41,953 nucleotides of DNA from Chitinophagaceae bacterium UBA7600 (GCA_002478885.1 DLKC01000080.1:1-41953); one strand, 5' to 3'. Shown: positions 16,299-26,234, counted from the first letter of the stretch. The notes: generated by a model not told the origin, from the sequence alone. Translations and numbers: made by a program.

Positions 16299-17426
16299 AT
16301 GAAGCCCATACAAATGGTGGATCTGAAAACACAATACCAAAAAATAAAACCGGAAATCGACAAGGCTGTGATTGATGTGCTGGAGAGTTCCGCGTATATA
16401 AATGGAAAGCCTGTGCACGAATTTTGCGCAAACCTGGCCCAATATCTTTCGGTGAAGCACGTGATACCTTGTGCCAACGGAACCGATGCATTGCAGATAG
16501 CGATGATGGCGCTCGGCCTCGAACCCGGTGATGAAGTTATTACGCCCTCGTTTACCTACATAGCCACAACTGAAGTGGTGGCATTGCTTAGATTAAAACC
16601 GGTATTTGTTGAGGTAGATGCCAAAACATTTTGCATGGATGCGGAAGCGTTGCGCAAGGCTATAACAACGAAAACGAAAGCAATCGTTCCCGTTCATTTG
16701 TACGGGCAGGCAGCCAATATGGAAGAGATTATGAAAGTGGCTGGCGAACATAATATTGCTGTAATTGAAGATAATGCGCAGGCAATAGGTTGCGATTATA
16801 CGTTTAGCGATGGAGCAAAAAAGAAGACGGGCACAATCGGAACGATTGGCACCACCTCGTTCTTTCCGTCAAAAAACCTGGGCGGGTATGGGGACGGCGG
16901 AGCTATTTTTACAAATGATGACGCACTGGCAAAAAAAATGACGATGATAGCCAACCATGGCCAGAGTAAAAAATATTATCACGATATCGTGGGCTGTAAC
17001 TCCAGGCTGGATACCTTGCAGGCAGCTATACTCAATATTAAGCTTAAGGAGCTTGATAACTACATTGCGGCAAGAAGACAGGCTGCAGATTTTTATGACG
17101 CTGCGTTTGCTAGTGACGCAAAAATAACCACGCCAGTAAGAGCGCATTACAGTAATCATGTTTTTCACCAGTATACCATGTTAGTGGAAGGAGTGGACAG
17201 AGATGCATTGGTGGCGCACCTCGCATCAAAAAATATCCCTTCAATGATTTACTACCCTGTACCTGGCCACAAACAGCAGATGTTTGCATCGTCAGGCATT
17301 GGTGAGTACAACCTGGCGATTACCGACTGGCTAACGGAAAGAGTTATTTCTTTACCAATTCATACAGAACTGGAAGAAACACAATTAATTTACATAACAG
17401 ACTCTGTTCTGGAATTCATAAAATAA
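16299..17426 (+). CDS. DegT/DnrJ/EryC1-family sugar-nucleotide aminotransferase
   Basis: This 375-residue PLP-dependent enzyme transfers an amino group from glutamate to a keto-sugar nucleotide. The PLP lysine is Lys192 in TSFFPSKNLGGYGDGG. Other fold-type I hallmarks are CANGTDALQIAMMALGLEPG, PSFTYIATTEV and VIEDNAQAIGCDY. The N-terminus IQMVDLKTQYQKIKPEID and overall pattern resemble WbpE/WlbC-type enzymes that make 3-amino-uronic acid nucleotides, but the exact substrate cannot be read from the sequence. The UDP-glucuronate decarboxylase gene begins 3 nt after the stop, so the two form an operon, and a TviB-like UDP-HexNAc dehydrogenase is just downstream. Confidence 0.93.
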   Translation: MKPIQMVDLKTQYQKIKPEIDKAVIDVLESSAYINGKPVHEFCANLAQYLSVKHVIPCANGTDALQIAMMALGLEPGDEVITPSFTYIATTEVVALLRLKPVFVEVDAKTFCMDAEALRKAITTKTKAIVPVHLYGQAANMEEIMKVAGEHNIAVIEDNAQAIGCDYTFSDGAKKKTGTIGTIGTTSFFPSKNLGGYGDGGAIFTNDDALAKKMTMIANHGQSKKYYHDIVGCNSRLDTLQAAILNIKLKELDNYIAARRQAADFYDAAFASDAKITTPVRAHYSNHVFHQYTMLVEGVDRDALVAHLASKNIPSMIYYPVPGHKQQMFASSGIGEYNLAITDWLTERVISLPIHTELEETQLIYITDSVLEFIK

Positions 17427-17429
17427 TCA

Positions 17430-18422
17430 ATGACCATGCCCCGGAAAAGAGTTTTAATCACAGGAGCTGCAGGATTTCTTGGATCGCATTTGTGTGACAG
17501 GTTCATTAAGCAAGATTTTCATGTTATCGGCATGGATAATCTTATTACCGGCGATATGAATAATATAGCCCATCTTTTTCCGCTGGAGAACTTTGAATTC
17601 TATCACCATGATGTCACCAAGTTTATTCATGTTCCGGGCGAGTTGCATTACATTCTCCATTTTGCTTCCCCCGCGAGCCCGATCGATTATTTAAAGATCC
17701 CCATTCAAACACTTAAGGTGGGGTCGCTGGGCACGCATAATTGCCTAGGTCTTGCTGCTGCCAAAGGTGCAACGATATTAGTGGCATCGACCAGTGAAGT
17801 GTATGGAGATCCCCTTGTACATCCGCAAAACGAGGACTACTGGGGCAATGTAAATCCGGTTGGCCCACGTGGTGTTTATGACGAAGCAAAGCGTTTCCAG
17901 GAAGCTATAACAATGGCTTATCATACTTATCATGGAGTAAATACCCGCATTGTGAGAATTTTCAATACTTATGGTCCACGAATGAGACTAAATGACGGAC
18001 GCGCATTGCCGGCTTTTATAGGACAGGCATTGCGAGGTGAAGATCTCACGGTTTTTGGCAGCGGAAATCAAACAAGATCTTTCTGTTATGTGGATGATTT
18101 GATCGAGGGTATTTACAGGTTGTTGATGAGTGACTATACCTACCCTGTTAATATTGGTAATCCCGACGAGGTTTCGTTAAAAGAATTTGCAGAGGAAGTA
18201 CTTAAACTCACAGGAGCAGGCGTGAAAATTATTTATAAACCGCTGCCATTAGATGATCCTAAACAAAGACAGCCCGACATTACAAAAGCGAGGGAACTGC
18301 TGGGCTGGGAACCAAAAGTTACCCGTGCTGAAGGATTAGCACGAACTTATACCTACTACCAAACTTTGCCTAAGGAGGAACTTTATAAATTGCCTAAAGA
18401 TTTTGCCGCTAAAAATAAGTAA
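17430..18422 (+). CDS. UDP-glucuronate decarboxylase (UDP-xylose synthase), extended SDR family
   Basis: This enzyme converts UDP-glucuronate to UDP-xylose with bound NAD in the cytoplasm. The Rossmann motif [10 protein letters not shown] is at the N-terminus, followed by the substrate loop [11 protein letters not shown], typical of UXS enzymes. The catalytic Tyr150-xxx-Lys154 lies in [10 protein letters not shown], and conserved [12 protein letters not shown] and [13 protein letters not shown] follow. Length (330 residues) is normal. The first codons encode MTMPRKR; the second Met is an equally possible start. It lies 3 nt after the aminotransferase gene. No UDP-glucose dehydrogenase of the Ugd type that would supply UDP-glucuronate is in the window; the dehydrogenase at 18733 looks like a UDP-HexNAc enzyme. 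Confidence 0.93.
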   Translation: MTMPRKRVLITGAAGFLGSHLCDRFIKQDFHVIGMDNLITGDMNNIAHLFPLENFEFYHHDVTKFIHVPGELHYILHFASPASPIDYLKIPIQTLKVGSLGTHNCLGLAAAKGATILVASTSEVYGDPLVHPQNEDYWGNVNPVGPRGVYDEAKRFQEAITMAYHTYHGVNTRIVRIFNTYGPRMRLNDGRALPAFIGQALRGEDLTVFGSGNQTRSFCYVDDLIEGIYRLLMSDYTYPVNIGNPDEVSLKEFAEEVLKLTGAGVKIIYKPLPLDDPKQRQPDITKARELLGWEPKVTRAEGLARTYTYYQTLPKEELYKLPKDFAAKNK

Positions 18423-18732
18423 GCTACAAGGTTAAATAGATTACTGCAGTTATTAATGATTTGGGAAGTTTTGTCTTTACACGAACCTGGTTAGGCCTAA
18501 ATTAAATGTTAATGAATTGTTTAATTTCAGTTAGAAAAAATATTTACATTGCGGCCTGAAAAAACCGGGCTACGATTTTCGTAGATCAATTTGTGGATGG
18601 ACTTGATAGAAATATTGATTTTTGTCCATTATAATAAAACCACTCTTTGCGTTCTTCAGTGTAACATTGACAAATAAAAGAACAAAGAGATCATTTGCTA
18701 AAGGAATTATTCAATAAAACGCAAAAACCATT
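18423..18732. other. AT-rich intergenic region upstream of the dehydrogenase gene
   Basis: This 310-bp stretch holds no gene. Two small inverted repeats are visible: AATTAAA ... TTTAATT (about 18498-18524), and a hairpin CTACG-ATTTT-CGTAG (18570-18584). No exact TAnnTTTG box is found. It probably contains the promoter and a long leader for the dehydrogenase and rfbD genes, but I cannot place them. Confidence 0.35.
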
Positions 18733-20025
18733 ATGATTGTAAAACACCTTGAAGAAAAGAAAAGTAAAATTGCAGTTATTGGCCTTGGATATGTTGGATT
18801 ACCTATTGCGCTGGCGTTTTCAAAAAAGTTGAGTGTAATTGGATTTGATCTCAATAAGCGTCGTATCGAAATGCTCAACAAGGGCGAAGATCCAAGTATG
18901 CAAATGGAAAAGGCTGATTTTGAAAATTCAGACATTGTATTCACCGATGATTATGAAGAACTAAAAAAGGCCAACTTTTATATCATCGCCGTTCCAACCC
19001 CGGTCGACGAGCATAAAGTTCCTGACATCTCCCTCTTATTGCTGGCCTGCAGTACTATCGGACGCGTAATTAAACCCGGAGATTATGTGATTTTTGAATC
19101 AACAGTATATCCAGGGTGTACAGAGGAGGATTGTATACCGGTTATTGAAGAGATGAGCGGGTTAAAATTTGTCAAAGACTTTAAAGTCGGTTATTCGCCT
19201 GAAAGAATAAACCCGGGAGACAAGCAACACCTGCTTCATAATGTAATCAAAATTGTTTCCGGTTGTGATGAGGAGTCGCTTGATAATATCGCCACCATAT
19301 ATTGCAAAGTGGTGGAAGCGGGCGTGCATAAAGCATCATCCATAAAAGTTGCAGAGGCCGCCAAAGTGATTGAAAATTCCCAGCGGGATATCAATATCGC
19401 TTTGATGAACGAACTATCCATCATTTTTGATAAAATGAATATTAACACCTATGAAGTGCTTGAAGCTGCAGGAACCAAATGGAACTTCCTCAACTTTCAA
19501 CCCGGTTTGGTAGGAGGGCACTGTATAGGCGTTGATCCTTACTATTTAACCTACAAGGCAGAGGCACTCGGTTTTACTTCCAACGTTATTCTTGCCGGTC
19601 GCCAGATAAATGATGGAATGGGCACCCATATAGCCGAAAAGGTATTGCAACATATTGCAAAGAACAGCAACAACATTCACGAATCAAAAGTGTTGATTAT
19701 GGGCGCCACCTTTAAAGAGAATGTGCCTGACATACGCAACTGTAAAGTGTTTGATATCGTAAAATCGCTGCAGACCTATCATATTAATGTGCATGTAGCT
19801 GATCCACTGGCTTCTTCTGAGGAAGTGGAAGAGGAATATGGCATTTCACTCACCGAGGAATTAGCGAAAGATTACGATGCAGTCGTACTCGCCGTTCAAC
19901 ACGACCAGTACAAAGACCTTTCCCCGGAATATTTCAGGTCTATTACAAAAGAGAACGCACTACTCGTCGACGTTAAGGGAATATTCAGGCGCATCGAAAC
20001 AGGCAGGCAATACTGGAGCCTTTAA
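18733..20025 (+). CDS. UDP-N-acetylhexosamine 6-dehydrogenase (TviB/WbpA-like nucleotide-sugar dehydrogenase)
   Basis: This 430-residue enzyme oxidises C6 of a UDP-N-acetylhexosamine to the uronic acid with two NAD. The N-terminal Rossmann motif IAVIGLGYVGLPIA is followed by AVPTPVDEHKVPD and the middle-domain signature EAAKVIENSQRDINIALMNE. The catalytic Cys264 is in LVGGHCIGVDPYYL, and the C-terminal domain contains GATFKENVPDIRNCKV. The phrase EAAGTKWNFLNFQPG is characteristic of the VipA/TviB/WbpA group rather than of Ugd, so UDP-GlcNAc or UDP-GalNAc is the likely substrate. Products of this class feed capsule or O-antigen synthesis. rfbD follows 6 nt later. Confidence 0.93.
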   Translation: MIVKHLEEKKSKIAVIGLGYVGLPIALAFSKKLSVIGFDLNKRRIEMLNKGEDPSMQMEKADFENSDIVFTDDYEELKKANFYIIAVPTPVDEHKVPDISLLLLACSTIGRVIKPGDYVIFESTVYPGCTEEDCIPVIEEMSGLKFVKDFKVGYSPERINPGDKQHLLHNVIKIVSGCDEESLDNIATIYCKVVEAGVHKASSIKVAEAAKVIENSQRDINIALMNELSIIFDKMNINTYEVLEAAGTKWNFLNFQPGLVGGHCIGVDPYYLTYKAEALGFTSNVILAGRQINDGMGTHIAEKVLQHIAKNSNNIHESKVLIMGATFKENVPDIRNCKVFDIVKSLQTYHINVHVADPLASSEEVEEEYGISLTEELAKDYDAVVLAVQHDQYKDLSPEYFRSITKENALLVDVKGIFRRIETGRQYWSL

Positions 20026-20031
20026 TATATT

Positions 20032-20907
20032 ATGCAAAAGCAATCCGTTATTGTGTCGGGTAAAAATGGACAGTTGGGAAATGAACTAGCCGTGCTTGCG
20101 GCTTTATTTCCCAATTTTCATTTTGTATTTGCTGGTCATGCTGAACTGGATATATCAAACAGCATTGCTGTTGAAAATATTTTTACAGCTAACCAGCCTT
20201 CATGGTTCATCAATGCGGCCGCTTATACAGCAGTTGACAAAGCCGAAACCGACCAGGAGCAAGCCTATAAAGTAAATGCTGAGGCGGCAGGCATCATCGC
20301 TTCGAATTGTAGAAAGCATAAAACAAAACTCATTCACATTTCTACTGATTATGTTTTCGACGGAAATGGCAATGAACCTTACCTTGAAAGTGATGCTACA
20401 AACCCGGTTAATTATTACGGTTATACTAAATGGATGGGAGAGCAGCTTGCCTTGCAAAACAATCCTGACTCGATCATTATCCGTACTTCGTGGGTATATA
20501 GCAGGTTTGGAAACAATTTTGTGAAAACGATGATGAGGCTCATGAAAGAGAGGCCCCAGCTAAACGTTGTAAACGATCAGTTTGGGTCACCAACGTGGGC
20601 AAAAGACCTGGCGGAAACTATCTTAACAATCGTGCGGCGCACTGGGGAACAGCCCACGTTTTTCAAGCCGGGTATATACCATTACAGCAACGAAGGGCAG
20701 ATCAGCTGGTTTGACTTCGCTGCAGGCATTCGCGATCTTATGAAATTCGGGTGTGCAGTTAACCCAATTCCCACAAGCCAGTTTCCAACACCTGCCAAAA
20801 GACCGTCATGGTCGGTCATGAGTAAGCAAAAGATAAAGCAAACATTTGAAGTCGAAGTGCCGGAATGGCACCAAAGCCTTGTAAAATGTCTTGCGGATTT
20901 CGAATAG
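20032..20907 (+). CDS. rfbD: dTDP-4-dehydrorhamnose reductase
   Basis: RfbD catalyses the last step of dTDP-L-rhamnose synthesis, NAD(P)H-dependent reduction of the 4-keto sugar. The 291-residue protein has the glycine motif VSGKNGQLGNELA and the substrate region INAAAYTAVDKAETD. IHISTDYVFDGNG and the Tyr129-xxx-Lys133 pair in NYYGYTKWMGE follow. RTSWVYSRFGNNF and DQFGSPTWAKDLA are also family-typical. rfbA, rfbB and rfbC are not in the window, so it is separated from the usual rhamnose operon. The gene is 6 nt downstream of the dehydrogenase gene and presumably shares its transcript. A copy of the interspersed repeat begins right at its stop codon (TAG at 20905-20907). Confidence 0.93.
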   Translation: MQKQSVIVSGKNGQLGNELAVLAALFPNFHFVFAGHAELDISNSIAVENIFTANQPSWFINAAAYTAVDKAETDQEQAYKVNAEAAGIIASNCRKHKTKLIHISTDYVFDGNGNEPYLESDATNPVNYYGYTKWMGEQLALQNNPDSIIIRTSWVYSRFGNNFVKTMMRLMKERPQLNVVNDQFGSPTWAKDLAETILTIVRRTGEQPTFFKPGIYHYSNEGQISWFDFAAGIRDLMKFGCAVNPIPTSQFPTPAKRPSWSVMSKQKIKQTFEVEVPEWHQSLVKCLADFE

Positions 20908-20908
20908 T

Positions 20909-21085
20909 GTTTGGAGCCCGACGTAGTATTTTCTTCTCAACGTTCCTTGCGTCGCACACTTGTGCGGCAGCACATGAATTAGCAGCGAAAGACGAAAACG
21001 TGATCCACTGGCAGATGCAACATGTACTGCAGCACAAGAGAGTGACACAACCAGGATGCCATGAAAAACATACGCCGGCACAAAC
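20909..21085. repeat. interspersed inverted-repeat element, copy 5
   Basis: The left outer end GTTTGGAGCCCG begins 1-2 nt after the rfbD stop codon. The core arms are TTGCGTCGCACACTTGTGC (20947-20965) and the slightly decayed GCACAAGAGAGTGACACAA (21032-21050). The right outer end GCCGGCACAAAC closes it. The rest of 21086-21255 is AT-rich leader before the C25 peptidase, and no clear promoter was found there. Confidence 0.82.
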
Positions 21086-21255
21086 TCATGCTGCACTTGT
21101 CCTGATTAAGCCTTATTTAAACATTTTGCAATCAATTTTTTATCGATTCCCAAAATATAAAGCTGCAATTATATTTTGCTGTAACCGCTCCAGCAAGAAA
21201 GATAAATATTAAATTTGTTTTAAATTCGATATCTGCTTTTGATAAAATCACCTGT

Positions 21256-24200
21256 ATGAAAAAATATTTTTTCTTACTTCTTACCCTTCTTGTATTTCTC
21301 ACCGCTGCCAAATCTCAGTTATATAGAAACGAATGGATCGATTATAATAAGACCTACTATAAATTTAAAGTAGGGCCATTTGGATATGATAACGTTGGGG
21401 CTCCTTTGAAAAAGGGAATTGTTAGAATAACACAACCATCGTTGGCGTCTGTAGGATTGGGAAATGTGCCTGCAGAGCAACTTCAACTATGGCGGGACGG
21501 CCAAGAAGTAGCCATTTATACTTCTAAACCTACGGGACTTTTATCGTCATCTGATTACATAGAATTTTTTGGAGAGCTTGCTAACGGCAAAGCAGATAGA
21601 GACTTATACACCAGTCCGGATTATCAACTAACGGACTACTGGAACCTTTCATCCGATTCTGCTGCGTATTTTTTCACGGTGAATTCATCGGGAACGAATA
21701 AAAGGATCATTGATGCCAGCAATGATCTTACGGGTAATACGATGCAGCCTGAGAAAAATTTTTACTACACGGCCGGCAGATACTACAGGGCAACTATGAC
21801 TGAAGGTCGCGGAGCCTATTTTTACCAGATTTATGACCTGAAAATTCTCTACGAATCAGAATATCTTTCCGGCGAAGGTTTTTCAAGCCGGCCTGTGCAT
21901 CCTGATGATTTTTATGAAGACGTTCAAATGCCGCAAACTTTTTCGTCGTTATACCTCGACACGACCGGACCGGCAATGAGTGTGAATTATCGAATGTGTG
22001 GCAATGCTCCCGACACGTTTCGTAATGTGAAGATATATATGAACGGAGACTCATTGTCGCAGTTTTATTTCCCGGCGTTTTCTTATGGTACGAAAACATT
22101 CGAAAATATTCCGGCTAATAAAATAAAAGCAGATAATGTTACATTCATTATTCAAAATCTCTCTCAAGGATGGGGCGATGAAATAAGAGTTGCGGCGATC
22201 GAATTTCAATATCCAAGGAAATTTAACTTCGGCGGTGCTTCTACTTTTGAATTTAATGTAGCGGCTTCAACAACCGGCAGGTATCTTAAGATAGCTAATT
22301 TCAACAAAGGGGTTTCGGTTCCTGAGTTGATAGATTTGACAAATAATAAGAGATACCTCGCAAATACCGATAATCCAGACACGCTTCAATTTCTGTTACC
22401 CCCATCGACAGAAAATTATCACCTTGTTTTAGGTAGGTCTGATGGCTCTGCCGCAAAATCAATCACCTCTTTTCAGCAGAAGCAATTCATGAATTACGGT
22501 CTGCAGCAAAATCAGGGGGACTACCTGATAATTTCGAACCCGGTTTTATATGGATCAGGGACTCAGAATAATTACGTTCAGCAATATAAGGATTACCGGA
22601 GTTCAGATTCAGGCGGGCACTTTAATGCGCAGATATATGACATTGACCAATTAATTGATCAGTTTGCTTACGGAATAGATATGCATCCATTATCTGTTAA
22701 GAATTTTCTCCGGTATGCCCAGGACAATTTTACCGTCAAGCCTGCTTTCACTTTTCTCATCGGTAAAGGGCTTTCTTACATTACATATAGAGTTGACCAC
22801 TATTACGACCCGCTTACATTAAAACTGAACCTGATTCCAACATTCGGTAGCCCGGGTTCAGATAATTTATTAAGTGCAAAAAGTCTTGTCTCAATTCCCC
22901 AAACACCGATTGGACGATTGTCTGTAATATCAGCAGCCGAAGTAGGAGACTATTTGAAAAAGGTAAAACAATATGAGGCGTTGCAACGAGATACCACAAT
23001 GGCCGCAGATGATAAGAAGTGGGCGAAGAAAATTTTATTACTTGCAGGTGCGGACGATGAATTTACTGGTGAAGTGCTCGACACGGTAATGCCAGCCCAT
23101 GCAAAAATAATTGCTGACACTCTATTCGGCGCCGACGTTTACAGTTATAACAAACACGCAAACCCGGTTGGTTACTCTGAAGCGGTCCTTGACTTTACTA
23201 ATCAGTTTAACCAGGGAAGCTCCTTGTTGGAGTATACAGGGCATTCAAATTCAAGTAACATTGATTTTAATCTTGATAACCCGGAGAACTATAAGAATGA
23301 CGGCAAGTATCCCTTTTTTGTAGTTAACGGATGTCTTGCAGGCAACATTTTCGACTACGATATAAACCGCTACAATAACAGGCAAACACTGTCGGAAAAA
23401 TTTGTTTTAGAGCCAGGTAAAGGCGCGATTGGCTACCTTGCTTCTACAAACCTTGCCGAATTGAGTTACCTTGATCTTTACACAAGGGAATTTTATAAAT
23501 CCATGAGGTCGGCTTATTACGGCAAGGCTTATGGTAGTGTAATAAAAGATGCAATTACAAATGCATTGACCGCGTACCCGGATGAGTTTTTCTCGAAAAT
23601 ACTGTCGCAGCAATACACATTGCATGGAGACCCTGCTGTAAAAATGAATGCTTACGCCGCTCCTGATTTTTTTATCGACAGTGCCGAAATACGGGTGATG
23701 CCTTCCCGGCTTAATGTTACATCAGATTCGTTTACAGTAAAATTTACCATTCACAATCTGGGCAAAGCGATCAACGACTCACTTCCTGTAAAAATCACCC
23801 GAACATTTCCAGATCAAAGCAAGTCAACAGTATTTTCGGCAAAGATTGCCCCCGTCTTTTCTAAAGATTCTATGCTTATAAAATTACCGATCGTTGGGAA
23901 CAGGGATAAAGGGAGGACGACTATTGCCGTCACGGTAAATGAAAATAGGGCATTGGACGAATCAGATTCAACAAATAATACAGCTTCAGTTATAGTAAAT
24001 ATTACTTCGGCCGATCTCTTACCAATAGCTCCATACAACTATTCAATTGTAAATGTTTCGGAACTAAATCTAATTGCTTCAGCTGCCACCAGTTTCAGCC
24101 AAACCACTCAATATGTTATGGAACTGGATACTACAGCATTATTTAATTCTCCTGTCAAAACCAGTCAAATTGCTGTCTCTGCAGGTGGAACGGTTGAATT

Positions 24201-26175
24201 TAATAATGTGCCTTTAACATTGGATAATGTGGTCTATTATTGGAGGGTGTCCGAAGATAGCGCAACCAAATATTGGAACGGTTTTTCTTTTATCCATAAG
24301 CAGGCTGGTAATCAAGGGTTTGAACAGGCGCATTTTTATCAGCATACTGAATCTGCTTTTGAACAAATTTATCCTGATTCATCTTCACGTCTGTTCAAGT
24401 TTGGGAAAGCATATCATAATCTTTATGTGCAACACTCTATCTATCCGACCAGCGGCACTGAGGATAATCAATTCAGTGCTGCTTTAAATGGAGCTATTTT
24501 CACGTGGAGTGCGTGTGTGGGTAGTTCGATAATTTTCAACGTTATCGATCCGGTTACTTTTAAGCCAATAGCCAACACAACATTTCCGTATGGAGCCGGA
24601 CCAGTTTGTGATCCGATGCGTTTATACAATTTCGAATACAGTACGCAGGACCGCTATTCACGCAAAAATGCAATGGACTTTCTTGACAACTTTGTTGCAA
24701 ATGGCTATTACGTTGTCGCAAGAAAGATTTACGACCTTGGTAATGCCGACTGGGCTCCAACAGTATGGCGAAGTGATACTACTTTCTTCGGCCATAATAA
24801 TTCTCTTTACCATCGGTTAAAAGACCAGGGAACACAAATTGATTCATTCAATTATCCCAGGACTTTTGTTATGATATTTAAGAAAAACGATAGCTTGAAT
24901 TATAAACCGAGATCTGTTTTTTCAAAAGGGATATATGATCGTATCAGCTTCAGCGACAACATTGCTTCAGCTGACACAATCGGCACCGTAACCTCGCCGC
25001 TTTTCGGACCTGGCAAATCCTGGAACAAGGTTCTTTGGAACGGGTATGCCATTAACAAAAATAACCGAAGCTCACTCGATGTGTTGGCTGTTGGAAAAGA
25101 TGGAACTGATACGCTGTTCTATACAATAGATACTGCCCAGCACGGCTACGATATCTCGGCAATCGATGCCGGGAAATATCCATATGTCCGGCTTCGTATG
25201 CACACGCTAGATTCAGTTACCGCTAATCCATACCAATTAAAAGATTGGACTGTGGAGTTTGTCCCCGTGCCCGAAGGCGCATTGGCTCCAAATATTGGTG
25301 GAAATATTCCTGATACACTTTGGCTTGGTCACGAGGTGAATTTGCAATATGATACACTCAAAGGCTCTGTTGTATTTAAAAATATCAGCAGCACCGCATT
25401 TACTCCATTAAAGGTTAGAGTGCTGTTATACGATCTAAACAATAACCTGTTACAGGAAATACCTGTTTCCAATACCAAACCGCTGGCACCCGGCGATACC
25501 GTTTTGATTTCCTTCAAAACAAATGTTACTTCCCTGCCAACCGGTAAGTACAACTTATACCTCGATGTTAACCCCGATGATGATCAGCCGGAACAATACC
25601 ACTTCAATAACTTCTTCTATAAATACATTTTTATTGAACGGGAAATCGTTTTGGCTTCAAGATTATTTGATCTCACAGCCAAACCGTTCGCCGGCAGTGT
25701 TAAACTCGATTGGAATATAACAAATGAAACAAATGCCGCTTACTATGTGGTTGAACACAGCCTCAATGGAAGAGAATTTAAAGAAGTTGGTAAAGTAAAT
25801 GCCACATCATTGCTCACGACGGTAAAGTATTATGGCTTTATACATAATCAGCCGTCACCTGGCAAAAACTATTACCGCATTAAATTGGTTACAAAGAGCG
25901 GAACCATTGCATGGTCACCTGTGAGAATGGTGGTGATCGATAATGTTGGTGTAAAAGTATTCCCTAATCCATTTAAAGAACAACTTACTGTTTCAATGAC
26001 CGGCAACAGTATCAACGGCAATATCAAATTACTAGACCTCAGTGGAAGGGTTATACTGCAACAGCCATTTAACGGGTTTGCCACAATTAATACCGGGAAA
26101 ATAAGCTCGGGTATTTATGTTGTTCAACTTTACGATGGAACCACCATGCATTCGTTTAAGGTGTTCAGGAACTAA
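21256..26175 (+). CDS. C25 (gingipain-type) cysteine peptidase with T9SS sorting domain, PorU2-like
   Basis: This 1639-residue secreted protein begins with a signal peptide (MKKYFFLLLTLLVFLTAAKS). The N-terminal half is beta-rich. The C25 domain (about 410-800) shows the expected dyad: His663 in LEYTGHSNSSN and Cys693 in FFVVNGCLAGNIFD, with nearby TLSEKFVLEPGKGAIGYLAS. After it, a CARDB-like Ig domain (about 810-920: FTVKFTIHNLGKAINDSLPV) and further beta domains follow. The last 75 residues form a type A T9SS sorting domain (VKVFPNPFKEQLTVSM ... ISSGIYVVQLYDG). Overall size and layout match proteins annotated as putative T9SS sortase PorU2. PorU itself cleaves sorting domains and attaches cargo to lipopolysaccharide. 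Whether this one is a sortase or simply a surface protease is unproven. It stands alone, with a terminator after it. Confidence 0.9.
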   Translation: MKKYFFLLLTLLVFLTAAKSQLYRNEWIDYNKTYYKFKVGPFGYDNVGAPLKKGIVRITQPSLASVGLGNVPAEQLQLWRDGQEVAIYTSKPTGLLSSSDYIEFFGELANGKADRDLYTSPDYQLTDYWNLSSDSAAYFFTVNSSGTNKRIIDASNDLTGNTMQPEKNFYYTAGRYYRATMTEGRGAYFYQIYDLKILYESEYLSGEGFSSRPVHPDDFYEDVQMPQTFSSLYLDTTGPAMSVNYRMCGNAPDTFRNVKIYMNGDSLSQFYFPAFSYGTKTFENIPANKIKADNVTFIIQNLSQGWGDEIRVAAIEFQYPRKFNFGGASTFEFNVAASTTGRYLKIANFNKGVSVPELIDLTNNKRYLANTDNPDTLQFLLPPSTENYHLVLGRSDGSAAKSITSFQQKQFMNYGLQQNQGDYLIISNPVLYGSGTQNNYVQQYKDYRSSDSGGHFNAQIYDIDQLIDQFAYGIDMHPLSVKNFLRYAQDNFTVKPAFTFLIGKGLSYITYRVDHYYDPLTLKLNLIPTFGSPGSDNLLSAKSLVSIPQTPIGRLSVISAAEVGDYLKKVKQYEALQRDTTMAADDKKWAKKILLLAGADDEFTGEVLDTVMPAHAKIIADTLFGADVYSYNKHANPVGYSEAVLDFTNQFNQGSSLLEYTGHSNSSNIDFNLDNPENYKNDGKYPFFVVNGCLAGNIFDYDINRYNNRQTLSEKFVLEPGKGAIGYLASTNLAELSYLDLYTREFYKSMRSAYYGKAYGSVIKDAITNALTAYPDEFFSKILSQQYTLHGDPAVKMNAYAAPDFFIDSAEIRVMPSRLNVTSDSFTVKFTIHNLGKAINDSLPVKITRTFPDQSKSTVFSAKIAPVFSKDSMLIKLPIVGNRDKGRTTIAVTVNENRALDESDSTNNTASVIVNITSADLLPIAPYNYSIVNVSELNLIASAATSFSQTTQYVMELDTTALFNSPVKTSQIAVSAGGTVEFNNVPLTLDNVVYYWRVSEDSATKYWNGFSFIHKQAGNQGFEQAHFYQHTESAFEQIYPDSSSRLFKFGKAYHNLYVQHSIYPTSGTEDNQFSAALNGAIFTWSACVGSSIIFNVIDPVTFKPIANTTFPYGAGPVCDPMRLYNFEYSTQDRYSRKNAMDFLDNFVANGYYVVARKIYDLGNADWAPTVWRSDTTFFGHNNSLYHRLKDQGTQIDSFNYPRTFVMIFKKNDSLNYKPRSVFSKGIYDRISFSDNIASADTIGTVTSPLFGPGKSWNKVLWNGYAINKNNRSSLDVLAVGKDGTDTLFYTIDTAQHGYDISAIDAGKYPYVRLRMHTLDSVTANPYQLKDWTVEFVPVPEGALAPNIGGNIPDTLWLGHEVNLQYDTLKGSVVFKNISSTAFTPLKVRVLLYDLNNNLLQEIPVSNTKPLAPGDTVLISFKTNVTSLPTGKYNLYLDVNPDDDQPEQYHFNNFFYKYIFIEREIVLASRLFDLTAKPFAGSVKLDWNITNETNAAYYVVEHSLNGREFKEVGKVNATSLLTTVKYYGFIHNQPSPGKNYYRIKLVTKSGTIAWSPVRMVVIDNVGVKVFPNPFKEQLTVSMTGNSINGNIKLLDLSGRVILQQPFNGFATINTGKISSGIYVVQLYDGTTMHSFKVFRN

Positions 26176-26194
26176 AGGAAAATATATATAAAAC

Positions 26195-26227
26195 AAAACA
26201 CCTGCCCAGTTTAGGGGCAGGTGTTTT
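26195..26227. terminator. bidirectional rho-independent terminator
   Basis: A 13-bp perfect stem, AAAACACCTGCCC / GGGCAGGTGTTTT (26195-26207 and 26215-26227), has a 7-nt loop and is flanked by T-rich sequence on both strands. It lies between the convergent C25 peptidase and acyltransferase genes. Confidence 0.9.
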
Positions 26228-26234
26228 GTTTTCA

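Noticed and set aside
20865..21212. A 115-residue plus-strand frame after rfbD
   Set aside because: It starts inside rfbD in another frame and crosses repeat copy 5; composition is not protein-like.
26195..26227. Strong hairpin between convergent genes considered as a repeat family member or attachment site
   Set aside because: Simple GC stem with flanking T-runs and no likeness to the repeat ends; best explained as a bidirectional terminator.
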